A stretch of 26,033 nucleotides of DNA from UBA4615 sp035628395 (GCA_035628395.1 DASPJX010000066.1:1-26033); one strand, 5' to 3'. Positions 1 through 7,783 are shown, numbered from the stretch's first letter. Numbers and translations are program-made. The notes: generated by a model not told the origin, from the sequence alone.

Positions 1-1411
1 CGTCGGACCCCGCCCGCGCCGGCCCGGCCACGTTGAGGTGGGCCCAGGGCAGGTCGCCGGCGAACGGCTTCAGGAACAGCGCCGCCGTGGTCCCGCCCGG
101 GTTGCCCGGGGCGTTGTTCGCGTCGGCGATCGGGCTGTCGAGCAGGTCGGTGTACTCCTCGGCCAGCGGCATCCGCCAGACCGGTTCGCCGGCGTGGGCG
201 GCCGCGGTGCGCAGCGCGTCGGCGAGCCCGTCGGTGGTCGCGTACAGCCCGGCGGTCTTGGTGCCGAGCGCGATATTCATCGCGCCGGTGAGCGTGGCGA
301 CGTCGACCAGCACGGTCGCCCCGAGCTCCAGCCGCGCGTACGCCAGTCCGTCGGCGAGCACCAGGCGCCCCTCGGCGTCGGTGTTGAGCACCTCGGTCGT
401 CCGGCCGCCGACGTGCCGGACGACGTCGGCGGGTCGGTAGGAAGAACCGGAGACCGCGTTCTCGGCTGCCGGGACGACGGCGGTGACCGCGACCGTCAGC
501 TCCAGCCGGGCGGCGGCGTCCACGGCGGCCAGCACGGCGGCGCCCCCTGCCATGTCGGTCTTCATCTCGCGCATGCCGTCATTGGGCTTGATCGAGATGC
601 CGCCGGTGTCGAAGGTGATCCCCTTGCCGACGAGCACGATCGGCGCCTGCTTCGGGCCGGCGCCGTCGTAGCGGACGACGATCATCTTCGGCGGCTCCTC
701 CGAGCCCTGGGCGACCGCCAGCAGCGCGCCCATCTTCAGCGCCTCCATCTGCTTGCGGTCGAGCACCTCGACCTTCAGCTTGAACTCCTTGCCCAGCCGC
801 TTCGCCTCGTCGGCGAGGAAGGTCGGCGTGCACACGTTGCCCGGCAGGTTGCCGAGGTCCTTCGCGAAGTCCATGCCGTCGGCGATCGCCTCGGCGACGC
901 GCAGCTCGGCGGCGACGCCCGCGGCCTGCGCCCGGTCGCATCCGATCGCGAGCGACTGCGGCCCGCGCGGCGCGGCCTCGCGCCGGCTCTTCATCCGTTC
1001 GAAGCGGTAGGCGGCCTCGCGCGCGGCGAGCGCCTGCACGCGGGCCTTCCAGCGCGCGTCGCGCGCGCCGACCTCGACCTCGCCGAGCCACGACACCGCG
1101 TCCTTCGCGCCGGTCGCGGCGAGCGCGCGCACCGCGGCGCGCGCCGCCTCGCCGAACGCCTTCTCGGAGACCTCGGCCTCCTCGCCGAGCGACACCAGCA
1201 GCGCGCGCTCGACGCCCCCCGACAGGCCGACGAGCAGCGTCGACCCCGCCTTGGCGGCGAGATCGCCGCGCGCGATCGCCGCGGCGATCGCGCCGTCCGC
1301 CTGCGCGTCGATCGCGCGCGCCGCGGCGCCGGGCTTGCCGGAGCGGACCGCGACGATCGCGCAGCCGGTCCGCGTCTTCTCGGGCGCCGAAGTCTTCGTG
1401 GTAAATTGCAT
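1..1411 (-). CDS. pepA: Leucyl aminopeptidase (M17), 3' end beyond the window
   Basis: Cytosolic M17 aminopeptidase that removes N-terminal residues from peptides using two metal ions; in E. coli PepA also binds DNA (family knowledge). Translation from the ATG at 1411 gives MQFTTKTSAPEKTRTGC and about 470 residues before the window edge. E. coli PepA has 503, so roughly 30 residues are missing. The catalytic half is clear: VGKGITFDTGGISIKP, then MKTDMAGGAA, then the M17 signature NTDAEGRL starting near residue 343. The lysine and acidic metal ligands expected in these motifs are all present. An AGGA ribosome site lies 9 nt before the ATG. The gene diverges from lptF with 62 bp between start codons, an arrangement seen widely in beta- and gammaproteobacteria. 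Family identity is near certain. Confidence 0.96.
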   Translation of the reverse strand, partial: MQFTTKTSAPEKTRTGCAIVAVRSGKPGAAARAIDAQADGAIAAAIARGDLAAKAGSTLLVGLSGGVERALLVSLGEEAEVSEKAFGEAARAAVRALAATGAKDAVSWLGEVEVGARDARWKARVQALAAREAAYRFERMKSRREAAPRGPQSLAIGCDRAQAAGVAAELRVAEAIADGMDFAKDLGNLPGNVCTPTFLADEAKRLGKEFKLKVEVLDRKQMEALKMGALLAVAQGSEEPPKMIVVRYDGAGPKQAPIVLVGKGITFDTGGISIKPNDGMREMKTDMAGGAAVLAAVDAAARLELTVAVTAVVPAAENAVSGSSYRPADVVRHVGGRTTEVLNTDAEGRLVLADGLAYARLELGATVLVDVATLTGAMNIALGTKTAGLYATTDGLADALRTAAAHAGEPVWRMPLAEEYTDLLDSPIADANNAPGNPGGTTAALFLKPFAGDLPWAHLNVAGPARAGSD

Positions 1412-1447
1412 CGCGGCTTGTCCTGGGGTTCCGGGCGGGGCCGGGCG

Positions 1448-1455
1448 ATTATAAG
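1448..1455. promoter_or_regulatory. Shared -10 region for divergent pepA and lptF
   Basis: The AT-rich octamer ATTATAAG stands out in GC-rich surroundings. On the minus strand it reads TATAAT, a perfect -10, giving a pepA leader of about 30 nt. On the plus strand TTATAA/TATAAG could serve lptF with a leader of only about 12 nt. I see no good -35 on either strand, and lptF has no clear Shine-Dalgarno sequence. The -10 match is seen directly; two-way use is inferred. Confidence 0.5.
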
Positions 1456-1473
1456 CGACCACTCCAGCCGACG

Positions 1474-2586
1474 ATGCTGTTCACCCGAGCGCTTCGTCGC
1501 GACCTGATCAACCTGGCCGGCGCCGTCTTCGCGACGCTGTTCACGATCATGGTGACCACCACGCTGATCCGGATCCTGGGCCGGGCGGCGTCCAACCGGG
1601 TGGCCACCTCCGACGTCCTGCCGCTGATCGCGTTCGCGTCGATCAACTACATCCCGATCCTGCTCGTCCTCACCGTCTACGTGTCGGTGCTGATGTCGCT
1701 GTCGCGCGCCTACCGCGACTCCGAGATGGTCGTCTGGTTCTCGAGCGGGCAGGGGCTGACCGCCTGGGTGCGGCCGGTGCTCGGCTTCGCGGCGCCGTTC
1801 GCGATCGTGGTCGCGGTGGTCGCGTTCGTCGTCGGCCCGTGGGCCAACCGCCAGTCGGCCGAGTACCGGCAGCGCTTCGAGCAGCGCGAGGACGTCTCGC
1901 AGGTCGCGGCCGGGCAGTTCCGCGAGTCGTCGGGCGCGAACCGCGTGTTCTTCGTCGAGTCGATCAGCGAGGACCAGACGGTGGTCCGCAACGTGTTCGT
2001 CACCCAGGTGCGCGAGGGCAACCTGACGGTCGTCGCGTCCTCGGGCGGGCGGATCGTCGTCGAGCCCGACGGCGCGCGCTTCCTCGTGCTCGAGGACGGC
2101 CGGCGCTGGGACGGCCCGTGGGGCGGCAGCGAGTACCGGCTGATGGAGTTCGAGCGCTACGGGGTCAGGCTGCAGTCGAAGGCCGCGGGCGCGACCGACG
2201 CGTCGACGCGGCTGAAGACCACGGTCGAGCTCGTCGAGGATCCGACGCCCGCGAACCTCGCCGAGCTGGTCTGGCGGATCGGGCTGCCGCTGTCGTGCAT
2301 CGCGGTCGCGCTGCTCGCGATCCCGCTCGCCTTCGTCAACCCGCGGGCCGGGCAGTCGATCAACCTGGTCGTGGCGGTGCTGATCTACGTCGTCTACAAC
2401 AACGTGACCGGGATCATGCAGGCCTGGGTCGCGCAGGAGCGCGTGCCCTTCGCGTTCGGCGTCGCGGTCACGCACGTCTCGGTGCTCGCGCTCGCGGCCT
2501 GGCTCTTCTGGCGGCGCACGTCGATGCGGCGGCTGCTGCCCGCGTGGCGGCGCCGCGTCCGCCCGGCCGCGGCGGGCGGGCGATGA
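1474..2586 (+). CDS. lptF: LPS export permease LptF
   Basis: Inner-membrane permease subunit that, with LptG and the LptB ATPase, extracts LPS and feeds it to the LptC-LptA bridge (family knowledge). The protein is 370 aa. A first membrane helix lies at about 10-35, followed by the LptF-typical stretch TLIRILGRAASNRVATSDVL, two more helices near 50-125, a periplasmic beta-rich domain near 125-265, and three C-terminal helices ending in a basic tail. Length and layout match the family. The start fits the family N-terminus even though no ribosome site is visible. The gene overlaps lptG by ATGA. A partial coding copy of the same family lies immediately downstream as lptG, as is usual. Confidence 0.93.
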   Translation: MLFTRALRRDLINLAGAVFATLFTIMVTTTLIRILGRAASNRVATSDVLPLIAFASINYIPILLVLTVYVSVLMSLSRAYRDSEMVVWFSSGQGLTAWVRPVLGFAAPFAIVVAVVAFVVGPWANRQSAEYRQRFEQREDVSQVAAGQFRESSGANRVFFVESISEDQTVVRNVFVTQVREGNLTVVASSGGRIVVEPDGARFLVLEDGRRWDGPWGGSEYRLMEFERYGVRLQSKAAGATDASTRLKTTVELVEDPTPANLAELVWRIGLPLSCIAVALLAIPLAFVNPRAGQSINLVVAVLIYVVYNNVTGIMQAWVAQERVPFAFGVAVTHVSVLALAAWLFWRRTSMRRLLPAWRRRVRPAAAGGR

Positions 2587-3722
2587 CCGGCGGGCTCGTC
2601 GGGCGCTACCTCGCGCGCGAGATCGTGCGCGGCGTGCTGTTCGTGCTGTTCGGCTTCCTCGCGCTGTTCGCGTTCTTCGACCTGGTCAACGAGCTCGACG
2701 ACCTCGGGCGCGGCGGCTACCGGCTGCAGCACGCGATCGCCTACGTGGTGCTGACGCTGCCGAGCCACACCTACGAGCTGATGCCGATCGCCGCGCTGAT
2801 CGGCGCGGTCTACGCGCTCGCGCAGTTCGCCTCGCACTCGGAGTTCACCGCGATGCGCGCGGCCGGCATGGGTCGCAAGATCGCGCTGCGCGGCGTGGTC
2901 GCCGCGGGCGCCGCGTTCGCGGTGATGACCGCGCTGATCGGCGAGGCGGTCGCGCCGCCGGCCGACCGGCTCGCGCAGAGCGTGCGGCTGTCGGCGATCG
3001 GCGCCGCGGTCGCCGGCCAGTTCCGCTCGGGCATGTGGATCAAGGACACGCAGCGCGCGCCCGACGGCACGCCGCAGCGGCTGCGCTTCGTCAACATCGG
3101 CTCGCTGAAGCCCGACGGCACGCTCGAGCGGGTGCAGATCTTCGAGTTCGACCCCGACTTCACGCTGCGCTCGGTGATCCGCGCCGATCGCGCGCTCGTC
3201 GACGACGGCACGCACTGGCGGCTCTTCGCCATCGAGGAAACGCGCTTCATCTCGGGCCGCACCGCCGACGACGTGCCGACGCTGCAGTCGCGGATCGTCC
3301 GCGACGACGAGCGCGAGTGGCCGTCCGAGATCGGGCCCGACATCGTGCGCGTCGCGATGCTCGAGCCCGACCGGATGTCGCTGTGGGCGCTGGTGCAGTA
3401 CACGCGCCACCTGAAGGAGAACCGCCAGAGCGCCGAGCGCTACGAGATCGCGCTCTGGAAGAAGGTCGTCTATCCGCTCGCCGTCGTCGTGATGATGGCG
3501 CTCGCGCTGCCGTTCGGCTACCTGCAGGTGCGCGCCGGCAGCATCGGCTACAAGGTGTTCGCCGGGATCATGCTCGGCATCGCCTTCCACTTCATGAACG
3601 GGCTGTTCTCGCACCTCGGCCTGCTCAACACCTGGCCCGCGTGGCTGTCGACGAGCCTGCCCTCGCTGGTCGCGGCGGCGGTGGCGATGATCATGCTCGC
3701 GCGCGTCGGGAGCATGCGATGA
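2583..3722 (+). CDS. lptG: LPS export permease LptG
   Basis: Second transmembrane subunit of the LptB2FG LPS exporter. It has 379 aa starting MTGGLVGRYLAREIVRGVLF. There is an N-terminal helix at about 15-40, with FDLVNELDDLGRGGYRL just after it, a typical LptG segment. Further helices lie near 60-125, a periplasmic jellyroll-like domain at about 130-275 (including MWIKDTQRAPDGTPQRLRFV), and three C-terminal helices with ALPFGYLQVRAGSIGYKVF. The ATG overlaps the lptF stop (ATGA), so coupled translation and equal dosage are likely. Its own stop overlaps the cbiX start the same way. The LptB ATPase and LptC/A are not in the window. Confidence 0.94.
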   Translation: MTGGLVGRYLAREIVRGVLFVLFGFLALFAFFDLVNELDDLGRGGYRLQHAIAYVVLTLPSHTYELMPIAALIGAVYALAQFASHSEFTAMRAAGMGRKIALRGVVAAGAAFAVMTALIGEAVAPPADRLAQSVRLSAIGAAVAGQFRSGMWIKDTQRAPDGTPQRLRFVNIGSLKPDGTLERVQIFEFDPDFTLRSVIRADRALVDDGTHWRLFAIEETRFISGRTADDVPTLQSRIVRDDEREWPSEIGPDIVRVAMLEPDRMSLWALVQYTRHLKENRQSAERYEIALWKKVVYPLAVVVMMALALPFGYLQVRAGSIGYKVFAGIMLGIAFHFMNGLFSHLGLLNTWPAWLSTSLPSLVAAAVAMIMLARVGSMR

Positions 3723-4162
3723 GCACCGGGCTGGTGCTCTTCGGGCACGGCGCCCGCGATCCGCGCTGGGCCGACACGATCCGCGCGCTCGCCGAGCGGC
3801 TCGGCGCGCGCGCGCCCGACCTGCCGGTCGAGGCCGCGTTCCTCGAGTTCCTGTCGCCCGACCTCTCCGAAGCGGTCGACCGGCTGGTCGCCCGCGGCGC
3901 GCGCTCGATCGTCGTCGCCCCGGTCTTCCTCGCCGCCGGCGGCCACGTGCTGCGCGACCTGCCCGATCTGCTCGCCCGGGCGGCCGCGCGCCACCCCGGG
4001 CTGCGGGTCCGGACCGCACCGGCGCTCGGCAGCCTGCCGGGCGTCGTCGAGGCGATGGCGGAGGCCTGCCTCGGGCTGTTCGCCACGGAGCCGACGCCGT
4101 CCGCGGACGCGCCCGGCGAGCGGGCGCCCGGCGCGCCGCCGCGGGGGGTGGACGCGCCATGA
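3719..4162 (+). CDS. cbiX: Small sirohydrochlorin chelatase (CbiX/SirB type)
   Basis: A 147-aa single-domain chelatase of the CbiX-S type, which inserts Co2+ (cobalamin branch) or Fe2+/Ni2+ (siroheme/F430 branches) into sirohydrochlorin (family knowledge). Seen here: GLVLFGHGARDPRW with His10, and LAAGGHVLRDLPDLL with His76, the two metal-ligand histidines expected for the family. The last 25 or so residues are Pro/Ala/Gly-rich and not conserved in kind. The ATG overlaps the lptG stop as ATGA, so the gene is translated with the LPS permeases, an odd functional pairing. The metal cannot be read from sequence. A cobalt role would fit the B12-dependent NrdJ further along, but siroheme is equally possible. 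Confidence 0.88.
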   Translation: MSTGLVLFGHGARDPRWADTIRALAERLGARAPDLPVEAAFLEFLSPDLSEAVDRLVARGARSIVVAPVFLAAGGHVLRDLPDLLARAAARHPGLRVRTAPALGSLPGVVEAMAEACLGLFATEPTPSADAPGERAPGAPPRGVDAP

Positions 4163-4177
4163 CAGTTTCGCTAGGAT
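4149..4177 (+). promoter_or_regulatory. Candidate sigma-70 promoter for the structured RNA
   Basis: TGGACG (4149-4154), 17-bp spacer, TAGGAT (4172-4177). Each hexamer matches 4 of 6 consensus bases. It lies inside the cbiX 3' end and would start transcription near 4184, at the edge of the first predicted hairpin. The spacing is ideal, but the match is modest and untested. Confidence 0.35.
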
Positions 4178-4183
4178 CCGCTG

Positions 4184-4293
4184 CAGGTCGGCGAGATGCA
4201 CCGTTCGAGTGCCCCCGACACCGGGTATCGAGGAGGAGGAGAGGCAGCCATGCTGCCATTTCAGGGCGCACGGATCCGTGCGCCTTTTCTTTT
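4184..4293 (+). ncRNA. Structured leader or small RNA upstream of the GT39 gene
   Basis: About 110 nt with three predicted hairpins. Hairpin 1 has an outer stem GTCGG/CCGAC (4187-4191 with 4215-4219) and an inner stem GCAC/GTGC (4198-4201 with 4209-4212). A purine run with repeated GGAG (about 4231-4243) follows. Hairpin 2 is GGCAGC-CAT-GCTGCC (4243-4257). Hairpin 3 is an intrinsic terminator (4265-4284 plus T-run). I do not recognise a known RNA family. The arrangement suits either an independent small RNA that ends at the terminator or an attenuator for the downstream glycosyltransferase operon. It could also be no more than the 3' UTR of lptFG-cbiX. Confidence 0.45.
4265..4293 (+). terminator. 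Strong intrinsic terminator
   Basis: A 20-nt perfect palindrome, GGCGCACG-GATC-CGTGCGCC (8-bp stem, 4-nt loop), is followed directly by TTTTCTTTT. It closes the lptF-lptG-cbiX transcript or the structured RNA. It stands 44 nt before the GT39 start codon, so readthrough could control that operon. Confidence 0.9.
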
Positions 4294-4337
4294 GCGCCGG
4301 ACCGGCGGCGCGCGACCCGTTCCCGATCCGCTGCGTG

Positions 4338-5921
4338 ATGCCCGTTCCGTTCCTGCCGCGCGCCGACGACCCCGACAGCTGGCGCCGCGCCTTCCTCGTG
4401 CTGCTCGTCGTGCTCACCGCGCTGCGCGTCGCGCTCGCGATCGCGCTGCCGTTCACCGGCGACGAGGCGTACTTCTACTACTGGGGCAAGAACCCCGACT
4501 GGGGCTTCTACGACCATCCGCCGATGGTCGGCTGGTGGCTCGCCGCGCTGTCGGCCGTGTCCGAGCATCCGGCGGTGCTGCGCCTGCCCGCGGTGCTCGC
4601 GCCGCCCGCGATGGCGCTCGCCACGCGCGCGCTGCTCGCCTCCGCCGGCCCGGCGATCTCCTGGGGCGCGGCGAGCCTCGTGCTGCTCGCCCCGCTGAAC
4701 GCGGTCAACGTCGCGATCACCACCGACGTGCCGCTGATGGCGTTCGCGTTCGCGACGATGGCGCTGTACCTGCGCGCGCTGCGCACCGGCCGCTCGCTCG
4801 ACTACCTGCTCGCGGGGCTGATGCTCGCCGGCGCGCTGCTGTCGAAGTACTTCGCCGGGCCGCTCGCGCTCGCGATCGGCGGGCACCGGCTGTTCACCCG
4901 CGGCCCGGGCCGCTGGCGCGGGCTCGCGCTGCTCGTGGCCGGCAGCCTCGCGTCGGTCGCGGTGATGGCGCCGTGGAACGCCGCGAACTGCTGGCCGAAC
5001 CTGATGTTCAACCTCGTCAACCGCCACGGCGACGCCGGCTGGTCGTGGCGCACGCCGCTGCTGTACGCGGCGTCGCTCGCCTACGTGCTCGGCGTGCCGG
5101 TGCTCGTCGGGCTGCTGCGCGGCCGCGCCGACCGCGCGGCGACGCCGGCGTGGCGGACGCGGGACGGCGCGCTCGCGTGGATGACGGCGCTGCCGTACGG
5201 GCTCTTCGCCGCGCTGTCGGCGCTCAAGACGGTCGGGCTGCACTGGCTCGCCGCCTTCGTCGCGCCGGCGACCTGGCTGTTCGCGCTGCGCGCCGGCGAG
5301 CGCGGTCCGGCCGAGGCGGCGCGCCGGCTGCGGCTGGCGATCGGCGTCGCCGCGGCCGTGGCCGCGCTGCACTGGATCGCGATCGGCGTGCTCGCCGCGG
5401 TGCCGACCGAACGCTTCGCGCGCTGGAAGTCGTACCCGGGGCTGGTGATGACCGTCCACGCCGACGAGCTGCTCGCCGCGCTCGAGCCGTGGCGCGCGGG
5501 GCACGTCTGGGCCGCCGACGGCTACTCGCCGGCGGTCACGCTCGGCTTCGCCGACCGCGGCCGGCGGAACAACCGCGACGACCGGGTGATCGTGTTCGGG
5601 CCGGCGTCGAGCCACGCGCGGCACGACGACATCCTGACCGACTTCCGGGCGATCGACGGCCGCGACGTGCTGCTGGTGCTCAAGCAGCCGCCGCAGCCCG
5701 GCCGCTGGGAGCCGTACTTCGAGCGCACCGAGCGCCACGAGGTGACGGTCCGGGGGGCGACCTTCCACCTGGTGCGCGGCGTCGGGTTCCGCTACGAGCG
5801 CTACCGCGACGACGTGCTCGAGGACGTGCGGGCGCGCTGGTACGCGGTGCCGGCGTGGCTGCCGGCGGGGCCGTGCTACTTTTGCGACCGCTACTTCCCC
5901 GAGCGCGCCTGCCACCGGTGA
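4338..5921 (+). CDS. GT39/ArnT-like integral membrane glycosyltransferase
   Basis: A GT-C fold enzyme of the PMT/ArnT type. Such enzymes move a sugar from a polyprenyl-phosphate donor to a protein or lipid acceptor on the outer face of the inner membrane (family knowledge). The protein is 527 aa with about ten hydrophobic helices up to about residue 370 and a soluble C-terminal region to 527. After helix 1 comes FTGDEAYFYYWGKNP with the acidic pair Asp42-Glu43, then YDHPPMVGWW (Asp59-His60), both GT39 hallmarks. I chose ATG 4338, which puts helix 1 about 15 residues in. An upstream in-frame GTG would place coding sequence across the terminator. No clear ribosome site is visible. The stop overlaps the UbiA-family gene start (GTGA). 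The acceptor is unknown. Confidence 0.85.
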   Translation: MPVPFLPRADDPDSWRRAFLVLLVVLTALRVALAIALPFTGDEAYFYYWGKNPDWGFYDHPPMVGWWLAALSAVSEHPAVLRLPAVLAPPAMALATRALLASAGPAISWGAASLVLLAPLNAVNVAITTDVPLMAFAFATMALYLRALRTGRSLDYLLAGLMLAGALLSKYFAGPLALAIGGHRLFTRGPGRWRGLALLVAGSLASVAVMAPWNAANCWPNLMFNLVNRHGDAGWSWRTPLLYAASLAYVLGVPVLVGLLRGRADRAATPAWRTRDGALAWMTALPYGLFAALSALKTVGLHWLAAFVAPATWLFALRAGERGPAEAARRLRLAIGVAAAVAALHWIAIGVLAAVPTERFARWKSYPGLVMTVHADELLAALEPWRAGHVWAADGYSPAVTLGFADRGRRNNRDDRVIVFGPASSHARHDDILTDFRAIDGRDVLLVLKQPPQPGRWEPYFERTERHEVTVRGATFHLVRGVGFRYERYRDDVLEDVRARWYAVPAWLPAGPCYFCDRYFPERACHR

Positions 5922-6856
5922 GCACCGCCCCCGTCCCGTCGTCGCCCCGCACGCCCGCGGCCGCGCTGCGGCTGCTGCGGCCCGCGCAGTGGGCCAAGAA
6001 CGGCTTCGTGCTGATCGGGGTGCTGTTCGGCCACGCCTGGACCGACCCGCTGCGCGTGCAGGCGGCGCTGGTCGCGTTCGGCGCGTTCTGCGCGATCGCG
6101 AGCGCGGTCTACGTCGTCAACGACTGGTTCGACCGCGAGCGCGACCGCCTGCACCCGCGCAAGCGCCACCGCCCGATCGCGAGCGGCGCGATCGGCGGCG
6201 GGCTCGCCGCCGCGCTCGCCGCGGCCTGCGCGGCCGCCGCGCTCGGCGCCACGCTCGCGCCGGCGCTCGGCGCGGTGCCGGGCGCCGACGGCGGGCGGCG
6301 GCTGCTCGCGCTGCTCGGGCTGTACGTCGCGCTCAACGTCGGCTACTCGCTGGGCCTGAAGCGCGTGCCCATCCTCGACTGCGCGCTGATCGCGCTCGGC
6401 TTCATGCTGAGGATCCTCGCCGGCACCTGGGCGATCGGCATCGAGCCCTCGCGCTGGCTGATCGTCTGCGGCCTCGCGGTCACGCTGTTCCTCGCGTTCG
6501 CGAAGCGCCGCGCCGAGCTCGCCGCGCTCGGCGACGACGCGGCCGGCCACCGCGCGGTGCTCGAGCGCTATTCGCTGCCGCTGCTCGACCAGTTCCTCGC
6601 GATCACCGCGACCGCGGTGCTCGTCACCTACAGCGTCTACACGGTGAGCGCCGACACCGTCCGCACGCACGGCACCGACCTGCTGATCTGGACGCTGCCC
6701 TGCGTCGCCTACGGGCTGTTCCGCTACCTGTACATCGTGTTCCAGCGCGGCGCGGGCGGCGACCCGACCCGCGACCTCGTCACCGACGGCCACCTGCTCG
6801 CCGCCGGCGGCGCCTGGCTCGCCATCACGATCTGGGCGCTGCGGGGCGGGGCGTGA
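5918..6856 (+). CDS. UbiA-family polyprenyl-phosphate phosphoribosyltransferase-like enzyme
   Basis: A 312-aa membrane prenyltransferase. It begins at a GTG overlapping the previous stop. RPAQWAKN at 21-28 and NDWFDRERD (Asn68, Asp69, Asp72, Asp76), followed by LHPRKRHRPIASG, match the subgroup of mycobacterial Rv3806c. That enzyme attaches 5-phosphoribose from PRPP to decaprenyl phosphate. YSLGLKRVPILD, GFMLRILAG and FAKRRAEL in the second half support the same subgroup. About eight to nine helices are predicted. The subgroup call is strong; the exact lipid and sugar are inferred. The phosphatase and DprE1/DprE2-type epimerases that act next in mycobacteria are absent from the window. Coupling to a GT39 transferase suggests the product is that enzyme's donor. 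Confidence 0.82.
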   Translation: MSTAPVPSSPRTPAAALRLLRPAQWAKNGFVLIGVLFGHAWTDPLRVQAALVAFGAFCAIASAVYVVNDWFDRERDRLHPRKRHRPIASGAIGGGLAAALAAACAAAALGATLAPALGAVPGADGGRRLLALLGLYVALNVGYSLGLKRVPILDCALIALGFMLRILAGTWAIGIEPSRWLIVCGLAVTLFLAFAKRRAELAALGDDAAGHRAVLERYSLPLLDQFLAITATAVLVTYSVYTVSADTVRTHGTDLLIWTLPCVAYGLFRYLYIVFQRGAGGDPTRDLVTDGHLLAAGGAWLAITIWALRGGA

Positions 6857-7743
6857 CGCTGCAGCAGCTGCGCTGCGTGCGGGAGACCGTGCGGCGCGAG
6901 TTCAACCTGACCCAGGCCGCGCGCTCGCTCGGCACCTCGCAGCCGGCGCTGTCGCGCGCGATCCTCGAGCTCGAGGCCGAGCTCGGCGTCGACGTGTTCG
7001 TGCGGCACGGCAAGCGCATCCTCGGGCTCACCGAGCCCGGCCGGGCGGTCGCCGAGCGGGCCGAGCGCGTGCTCGCCGAGATCGCGGCGCTCGAGGGCGC
7101 GACCGCCGACTGGCGCGCGCGCGACGCGGGCGAGCTGCGGATCGCGACCACCCACACCCAGGCGCGCTACGTCCTGCCGCCGGTGGTCGAGGCGTTCCGC
7201 CGGCGGTTCCCGGCGGTGCGGCTGTCGCTGATGCAGGGCTCGCCCGCGCAGATCACGCAGATGGTGGTCGACCGGGAGGTCGACTTCGCGATCGCCACCG
7301 AGGTCGCCGGCGAGCGGCCCGAGCTGCGCACGCTCGAGGGCTTCGAGTGGCAGCACGTGGTGGTCGTGCCCGACGGCCATCCGCTGCTCGGGCGCGCGCC
7401 CACGCTCGAGGCGCTCGCGCGCCACCCGCTGATCACCTACGTCGAGGAGTTCGCCGGGCGGCGCCGGATCGACCGGGCGTTCGAGCAGGCGGGGCTGCGG
7501 CCGGACGTCGTGCTGGCCGCGATCGACTCCGACGTGATCAAGACCTACGTCGCGATCGGGATGGGCGTCGGGATCATGGCCGAGATGGCCTGGGACCCGG
7601 TGCGCGACGCCGGCCTGCGCACGATGCCGGCGGGCGCGCTGTTCGGCATGAACCGCGTGCGCCTCGCGCTGCGCCGCGACGCCTTCCTGCGCGGCTTCGC
7701 GACCGCCTTCGTCGAGCTGTTCCTGCCCGGGGCTCGGCTGTGA
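6853..7743 (+). CDS. CysB-family LysR-type regulator
   Basis: A 296-aa transcription factor starting at a GTG that overlaps the UbiA-family stop. The N-terminal VTLQQLRCVRETV and TSQPALSRAILELEAELG form the winged helix-turn-helix (about 1-60). ATTHTQARYVLPPVVEAF at 98-115 is the CysB/Cbl hallmark. Of the CysB sulfate-pocket residues I recall, Thr100, Thr102, Gln103, Thr149 and Trp166 are all present at the same numbers. The position of CysB Thr202 is Ala here (FAGRRR). The protein is somewhat shorter than CysB (324 aa). It may sense a sulfur compound or another acid and could control the TRAP operon just downstream or its own operon. True CysB versus a paralogue such as Cbl/SsuR cannot be decided here. 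Confidence 0.86.
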   Translation: MTLQQLRCVRETVRREFNLTQAARSLGTSQPALSRAILELEAELGVDVFVRHGKRILGLTEPGRAVAERAERVLAEIAALEGATADWRARDAGELRIATTHTQARYVLPPVVEAFRRRFPAVRLSLMQGSPAQITQMVVDREVDFAIATEVAGERPELRTLEGFEWQHVVVVPDGHPLLGRAPTLEALARHPLITYVEEFAGRRRIDRAFEQAGLRPDVVLAAIDSDVIKTYVAIGMGVGIMAEMAWDPVRDAGLRTMPAGALFGMNRVRLALRRDAFLRGFATAFVELFLPGARL

Positions 7744-7763
7744 TACCGTCCCGCGCGCCCGGG

Positions 7764-7783
7764 CCGGCGGTTGCGACCGCCGG
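7764..7783. repeat. Inverted repeat between the regulator gene and dctP
   Basis: CCGGCGGT-TGCG-ACCGCCGG is an 8-bp perfect inverted repeat with a 4-nt loop. It overlaps the candidate -35 of dctP. No T-run follows, so it is a weak terminator at best. A role as operator for the adjacent LysR regulator is possible but speculative. Confidence 0.5.

Noticed and set aside
4184..4293. 4.5S SRP RNA or SAH riboswitch
   Set aside because: Length is right for SRP RNA, but the conserved GGUCAGG...GGAAGGNAGCAGCC core is absent. The SAH riboswitch core is also not matched beyond a GAGGAG run.
4250..4337. Gene starting at the ATG at 4250 behind a strong purine-rich ribosome site
   Set aside because: The frame runs through the terminator and then through the glycosyltransferase gene in the wrong frame without a stop, with no recognisable protein. 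The ATG is better explained as the loop of hairpin 2.
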